From positions 4,471,501 through 4,535,500 of the forward strand of contig NC_091970.1 in the NCBI RefSeq assembly GCF_036711975.1: a stretch of DNA of 64,000 nucleotides, in the 5' to 3' direction. Below the pieces are notes generated by a model that was given only the letters and a program-made list of their open reading frames with translations, did not search any database and had not been told where the DNA came from. Positions 58,224-64,000 of the stretch are shown piece by piece (position 1 is the first letter of the stretch; each line of letters starts with the position of its first letter). The translations under genes and the position numbers were made by a program. The DNA comes from Onthophagus taurus (lineage: Eukaryota > Arthropoda > Insecta > Coleoptera > Scarabaeidae).

Positions 58224-59850
58224 TCAACAAAATCCCCTCCAAGAATCTCGTGGACCAGCGGAACCTCTTCTCCCAACTCTTGGTTGTTGCGTTTTCGAAG
58301 TAGTCGTAGTAACCCTTGTAGTTTCCATTTGACCACCCGCGGCTGGGTAACATTCGGGTGGCGTTTTCGGTGGTGAATAATGAAAAGCATCCGCGTCTTG
58401 TTGCACTTTTGGGCGTTCAAATTTGTATTTTTTCTTAGTTTTAGCCATTCGCTTAGGAACGGCTCCAGTTGAAGGAGTCGCCCCCCGATGACTCGTAACC
58501 ATCGAAACTCGACTTGCATCGGCTATTAAAACTTCGGTGGCGTGTGATTCTTCAATTTCAGCGGCAGTTTTTGACCCCCAATTTTCGGGGGGTCGCATAT
58601 CGCGTTTTAAAATTTGTTTTGCAATTGGGCGTTTTTCAACAACGGGGGTCATAGCTTTTATTTCATCGGTTTCACGAATCGCTCGTTCTTGTTCAACCAT
58701 CGATTTTTCAATGGATGTATTTACGATTTCTAATTCTTCTTCGAGCGCTTCTTGGGTTTTTTCTAATTCAATCCTTTTATTCTCGTTGGCCATTTCGATT
58801 TCGCCCGCTTTTTTCATTTGCTCTTTTTGGCGGAATTTTAATTCTTTTAGCCGGTTTATTAGGCGCTTATTCTCCTCGCTTAATCGATCTCCTTCTGATC
58901 TTAACCACATTAAGCGGTGATAAGTTTCCTGTCTCATTTGCATGGCTTCGGATTCTTCGTCGATTTTTGCGTCGGGAGCGAGCGGGAATAATTCGTCGAG
59001 GTATTTTTTTTCGTTGTAAAACTTTTCGAAACTAAAATTGGACGTTAATTCGTAAATGTCGTCGATGGCTCGCATCATTTTGTCGGTATATTGAGCGTGG
59101 CGTTCTTTACTAGCTTTTGTTAGTTGGACGTGTTCGTTTATGAGGACGTCGCTGATGTCTTGCGTCATTGTATCGTAAACGCGACGCGCCATGCTTCGAA
59201 AATGAGATAATTCGTTAGCTAAGATTGTGCGTAAAACTGTTCCGTTATCTGCGGTGTACTCGGAGATAGCTCCAACAAATTCATGGACGGTTATTTCTTG
59301 ATCGATCATTCCTTTTAGGATCTCTTTAATCCCTCTTAAATCTTCTCCTTCCGGTGCGTGTCTTCGCCGAGTTTTTGCTTTCAACTTTTCGAGCTCTTCA
59401 AACACTAAAAATTAAAATTAATTTAAATCAAACTAGATTTTAATCTAATTACCATCTTTTTTTGGTATGTTAACGCTTAATGCGGGTAACTCGTATTCCG
59501 GAGGGGCCCTTTTTCTTAGTTCTTGTCGCTTTACAACTTCTTTCGCGGTTTTTTTCTCATCTTTCGGCGGTTTTTTTCCTCGACTAACCTGAGTTTTTTC
59601 TTCGCAAGTGGGATTAACGCATTTTCCACTTGATGATGTGGGTCTTGCACTGCGTTTTACGCTTTTTTGAGATGATGATTGCGCAACTGGTGGACCTGGT
59701 CTAATTAAAAAATCAAATCACAACCAAAAAAATATTCTCAATTAATCACCTAGCGCATAAACTTTGAACTCTCCCCGGCTGTTGTCTTGATGAGGTTCTG
59801 GATGAGACCCGGGGAACCCCTGTGGGTGGTCTACAAGGATTTCTAGACAT
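58224..59850 (-). CDS. Coiled-coil protein of unknown function
   Basis: Exons are 59750-59850, 59453-59700 and 58224-59404; the product is 509 aa. The N-terminal third is basic, Ser/Thr/Pro-rich and probably disordered (MSRNPCRPPTGVPR..; KKPPKDEKKTAKE). The middle is helical (EEILKGM-like segment through LSHFRSMARRVYDTMTQ). A long coiled coil follows (about SEAMQMRQETYHRLMW to EKSMVEQERAIRETDE). The tail is Thr/Arg/Gly-rich, ending GPRDSWRGFC. No catalytic motif or membrane segment is present. The layout resembles cytoskeletal or ciliary coiled-coil proteins, but I do not recognise the family. The third exon starts inside a codon, so a GTG at its 5' end is not a start. Confidence 0.75.
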
Positions 59851-60715
59851 TTATTTGATGACTGACTTTTAGATCCACAAACACATCGATAATAAACAGA
59901 GACAGTTTAAAAGGGTGATGCAAAGTAACGCGGGTACCGGTACCAAAAATACGAACATTATTTATTTATTTTTGTTGCGAAAAGTATTCCGTCAATCACT
60001 TTATAATTTTGACACTTGTCAACACGAATTAATTTTGAACCTCAATCAAAACAATACTTATCGATTATGTCGGACGTAGCATAAAATCGCGGTGCATATT
60101 CCCAAACATAACAGAACCGGCAAAGAAATTACGTAATAAAGCATTTTTTTAAAGAAAATCTTCGCGAACTTAAAAACGATTTTTTAAACGTCAAATTAAT
60201 TTAATGACAATGACGTGTGTATGTTGAGACTCTCACCGCTAGATGGAGCTAAATTAATTTAAATATATTTAATAATAATGATTAAATAAATATCAATAAT
60301 TAATAATAATAATGATTTCATTAAGTTAATGGTATTTTTATAGTGTTTATTATTTTCTCGAATATCAGCGACAAATGGATTTTTTATTAATAATTTTTTA
60401 TTATTAATCATATTTTTGAATACCCCAGTAAATTTTATCAATTTATTTAAGAATATAATTAATGAATTAACAATTAGTGTTAATAGCTACAACATACTCC
60501 ATCTAGCGAAATAATCTTGTAAACTGTCAAACGTCAAAATATTAAAGAAAATTAAATATAAATTTTAAAATATGGAGGTTAATGTACGATAAAAACGATC
60601 AAATGGGACTTCCTGTTGATTATCCTTTTATATATTCGCGTAGGAGAAGAGATAAAAACGAAATTTTCAAAAAAAAGTTCCTCTATAAATTAACTCCCAA
60701 CGATTTAACACCGAA
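59851..60715. other. Divergent promoter region with an inverted repeat
   Basis: Shared upstream DNA of the coiled-coil gene (minus) and the M13 protease (plus). CGCTAGATGGAG at 60237-60248 is the perfect inverse of CTCCATCTAGCG at 60497-60508. GTATGTTG (about 60219) likewise mirrors CAACATAC (about 60490). A small inverted-repeat element of about 290 bp is possible. Confidence 0.5.
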
Positions 60716-63066
60716 ATGATGAATCGAATGAAAAAACTGTTTTTATTCCTTTTATTGTAAGTAAATCGATTAATTTTTCGTTCCTTAATAATTTTTCTTT
60801 TAGAATATTTTTGAATTTTCCCAATAATTTATTATCGAAACGATTTTGTTCAACTTCGGAATGTTTTTCATCCGGATTTCATTTGAATCAATCGTTACAA
60901 GTCGAAGTGGACCCTTGCGAAAATTTTTATCAATTTTCTTGTGGCGATTACAAAGTGAAATCGAACAAGCCGAAACATGAATTGTTTTGGAATCATTGGA
61001 CGAATTCGGAGAGAATATTGAAAGAAAAAATTATTAAAATGATTCAATTAGAAATTAATAATGAAACGATGTTGGTGGTGAAAAAATTTTATGAGAATTG
61101 TTTAAAAAATCTTGATTTTACGAAAGATTTAATTGAATTAATTGAAATTTTTGGAGGGATACCGTTAATTAAAAAAGATGATTGGAACGAAAACGATTTC
61201 AATTGGTTGTTAATTAACACCGAGATGATTAAGCTGTTCAAAATGTATCCTTTAATTAAAATTAACGTGGAAATCGATTTTAAAAACACATCAAAGTACG
61301 CTTTATACGTATGAGTTTTATTTTAGATTATTTCAAAATGTTTTTCAATATTTTATTTTTTAGTTATCACCCCCCAATTTAAATTTGCCGAAATACATTT
61401 TATTGAACCCAATGGGGCACGAAAAAGAAATTTATTCTTATAAAAAGTGGATTATAAACTCGATCATTTTTATGTTCGATAAGAAGATTAATTTTAATGA
61501 AATCAACGAGATCATTCAATTTGAGGTTAAGTTAGCTCGATTAATACATAGAGGGAAACAAAAACGGGAAGTTTTAAAAGTTTTTAATAAGAAAACTTTA
61601 ATTAATTGGACCGAGTATTTAAATATAATCTTTTTTGGGTCAAAAACGAAAGTTATCGATGAAGATTATATTTATTACAACGATTTCGTGGTCAATTTAT
61701 TACGATTAATTCGTGAAACGAAGAAATCGACGGTTTCGAATTATTTAATGTGGTGTTTAATTAAAGAGTTTTCGAGGGATGTTTCTGTTGAGATGAAAGA
61801 GTTTAATTTTGAGGTTAATCGGGCGATTTTAGGGGTTAAGTCGGATGTTCCTCGGAATGAGGAGTGTGTTTCGAAATTAACCGAGTTCTTTGGGGGTTAT
61901 TTAATTAATTCTTATATTAAATATTATTTAAAGAATGAAGATTTCATTAAGATTAATCGAATCGCCGAGAATGTTAGAGCTAAATTTGTTGAGGTTTTAA
62001 AAAATAATAAATGGTTGAGTCCTCAAACTAAAAAGGTGGCAATTGAAAAAGTGATTGGGGTTAAGTTTTATGTGGGTTATCATGACGGTGTTGATGTTTT
62101 TTATGGGAATTTAACGAATAATAATTATTTTGGAAGCCTTTTAGAGTTAAAAAGGGATTTGGTTGTAAGGCACTTTAATAAATTTGAATCAAAAGTGGGA
62201 ATTGAGTAAGATTTTAACAATTTAATTTTCTTTCTGGAAATGATTTATTTTAGGTTTCCTGATAATTTATTTGAAGTAAATGCTTATTACAACGTTTTAC
62301 AAAACTCAATTAGTAAGTTAATTTGAAACGTCAAATGTAGGAATTTTTTTCGCCAATTTTAAGTAACATTTAAGCAAAATATAACCTATAAAATTTAAAT
62401 TTTTTTTTAGTAATTTCGGTCGGATTGTTAGAAGAGCCTTTTTATCACCGAGATAGACCAGCGTAAGTTTTTATTGTTTCTTTTTTAGTTTAATGATTAG
62501 TTATTTTCTTAGTGTTTTAAATTATGGGTCATTAGGAACTTTAATCGGTCACGAATTAGCTCACACTTTAGATGTAACAGGTCGCAAATCAGATAAAAGT
62601 GGGAACTTAAAGAGGTGGTTTTCAATAAAAGACGCAAAAATCCACAATAAACGAATGGAATGTTTCGAAAACCGATATAAACAAAATTACAATAACCAAT
62701 TCCAAGATGGGATTATCGAGAATATGGCTGATATCATTGGGTTGCAATTAAGCTATGATGCTTATGTATCAAGTAGGAAAGTGTTTGGTGCAATCCCGTT
62801 TTTAGAAACGTTTGGGGATAAGGAAATTTTTTTTATGTCTTATGCACAAGTAATGTCAATTAATTTTTATTTAATTTAAATCCTTAAAACTTTTTTTTAC
62901 ATAGACTTGGTGTGAAATAATTCAAAACGATAGTTTAGATATTTTACAAGATGAGCACCCTCAAAATAAAATTCGCGTTTTAGAGAGCGTCTTAAATAAT
63001 GGCAACTTTTTAAAAATTTTCCAATGTAGGGATGAAACGTCAAAAAAATGTGATCCAATTTGGTAA
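60716..63066 (+). CDS. M13 family zinc metalloprotease (neprilysin-like)
   Basis: Exons are 60716-60756, 60804-61308, 61364-62205, 62254-62312, 62411-62462, 62513-62849 and 62905-63066; the product is 665 aa. It starts with a hydrophobic segment (residues ~6-20, KKLFLFLLLIFLNF), either a signal peptide or a type II anchor with a very short cytoplasmic end. The M13 N-terminal domain begins with the Cys-rich VDPCENFYQFSCG. VNAYYN is the substrate-binding NAxY motif. The zinc site is HELAH (His513, Glu514, His517) with the third ligand Glu569 in ENMAD. The protein ends CDPIW, like the family's CxVW-type terminus. Neprilysins cleave peptide hormones outside the cell. All catalytic residues are present, so it should be active. 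Confidence 0.93.
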
Positions 63067-63325
63067 AAATCACAAGTTTTTTTTAAACAAATAAAAACAT
63101 TTATTTTAATTGATGTTTATATAATCCTAAGGGTATTTCTTATACAATTACACACAATTAGTGATAATAATAATCTTTAAAAAAGTTAACCTCAAAAAAA
63201 TTAACATCAAAATACAAAAACCAAGACTAGAACCGTTAGAAAAATACCATAATTTTTAAATTTAAATAATAACATATAAAATCAATTGAATTAGAATTTA
63301 GGGGGAAAAAATCACATTTATGTCA

Positions 63326-63992
63326 TTATTCTGGTAGCTTTGGAGACATCACAGGAATCGGTAAATCCTCCATGTTTGGTATCACAAATATTTTCTAAAA
63401 ACAAACCAAATTAATTTTAATCACTTTCGTTTGATTACTCACTTGGAATTCTTTGTAAATAATCTTCTCTATCCAACTAGTAACCCGAAGGAAACTTATA
63501 TTTCTCTCCCCCACGATGGGGCAAGCTGAAATTAATAAATCCGGTGGGGTCCGGAACCCAAACCAAATCCGATCGGACGGCGGTGGTGGAATATTTAACA
63601 CCAAAGTACCAATACATCGTTTAAATTCTACTTTTAATCGCAAGTCAGTATTGGAAATATCTTAAAAAAAAATAACCTCAAAAAATGTTTATGTCAAAAA
63701 AAAACCTTAAAAATAAATTTTTTTTAACAAATTAATTTTAATTAATTTATTTATTTACCTTGCATAGCTTTTTTAATATATCTATTTTCTGATGCGACTT
63801 GAAAAATTTTCGACTCCGTAATTCTATCAACCATTTTCATAATTTTTTTGCTCCGATTCCCCGCCGCCGGTTTAACTTGATCTGAAACGGAAGTCGCGTT
63901 TGTTTTACTACTATCCTCATCGGTACTACTCTCGGCGGAATCATCAACATCGGAATGGAAAATAGCCGATTTACCTTCAACCCTCTCAATTC
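63326..63992 (-). CDS. Tex2: TEX2-like SMP-domain lipid-transfer protein, C-terminal part only
   Basis: Three 3'-terminal exons are visible: 63759-63992, 63443-63660 and 63326-63394 (stop TAA). The gene continues past the window edge. The fragment has a Ser/Asp-rich linker, then the end of an SMP domain: ENRYIKKAMQDISNTDLRLK, VEFKRCIGTLVLNIPPPPSD, RIWFGFRTPPDLLISACPIV, GERNISFLRVTSWIEK, and finally EFQKIFVIPNMEDLPIPVM. SMP domains bind lipids at membrane contact sites; TEX2 is an ER protein of this class. Exon borders have good consensus and keep frame. Confidence 0.9.
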
Positions 63993-64000
63993 CTTAAAAA

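Noticed and set aside
58130-58519. Second minus-strand frame overlapping the coiled-coil gene end
   Set aside because: Out-of-frame shadow of the real exon 58224-59404.
1-64000. tRNA, rRNA and microRNA genes
   Set aside because: I looked for tRNA arm patterns and for well-known microRNA seeds and saw none, but reading by eye is not a covariance-model search, so absence is not established.

Overview
This is a eukaryotic, AT-rich insect genomic window. It has short spliced introns (about 50-60 bp) with GT..AG borders, intergenic DNA crowded with degenerate repeats, and insect-specific genes: hexamerins, an Enhancer-of-split bHLH gene with a Bearded-like neighbour, and a single muscle myosin heavy chain gene with clusters of alternative exons. 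A beetle is my best inference, but nothing here proves the order.

Layout. (a) 1-12.9 kb looks like a Notch-response neighbourhood. A small two-exon minus-strand gene (2241-2576) has a downstream region packed with Brd-box and K-box motifs in its sense orientation. About 9.6 kb away, on the other strand, lies an intronless E(spl)-type bHLH-Orange-WRPW gene (12154-12726). GC-rich islands between them carry Su(H) sites, proneural E-boxes and one head-to-head Su(H) pair. This part also holds a 778-bp inverted-repeat element, a roughly 400-bp inverted repeat flanking the Bearded-like gene, and two tandem-repeat arrays. (b) 13.9-21 kb holds a decayed non-LTR retrotransposon tail and two minus-strand hexamerin genes in tandem. 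(c) 22.4-29.2 kb holds palindromic and fold-back repeats and a frizzled-4-like Wnt receptor gene with a 3-kb repeat-filled intron. (d) 29.4-38.5 kb holds a small inverted-repeat element with a 9-bp target duplication, mitochondrial Mn-superoxide dismutase, a PI-PLC X-domain protein, CCDC47, a secreted proline-rich protein and a 71-aa membrane microprotein. (e) 40.2-56.5 kb is the whole muscle Mhc gene. It has mutually exclusive exons at six positions (2, 4, 4, 2, 3 and 2 copies), an optional penultimate exon, one decayed exon copy, and a candidate internal start for a rod-only protein. (f) 57.3-64 kb holds a tandem repeat, a coiled-coil protein gene, an M13 (neprilysin-like) metalloprotease, and the 3' end of a TEX2-like lipid-transfer gene cut by the window edge.

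Genes that probably work together are the Bearded-like and bHLH pair (Notch/proneural targets under shared Su(H) and E-box control and shared 3' UTR repression motifs) and the two hexamerins (larval storage proteins). The rest look like unrelated neighbours. Exon borders were read by hand from splice consensus and frame continuity. Each gene model keeps frame across all junctions, but none was checked against transcripts.
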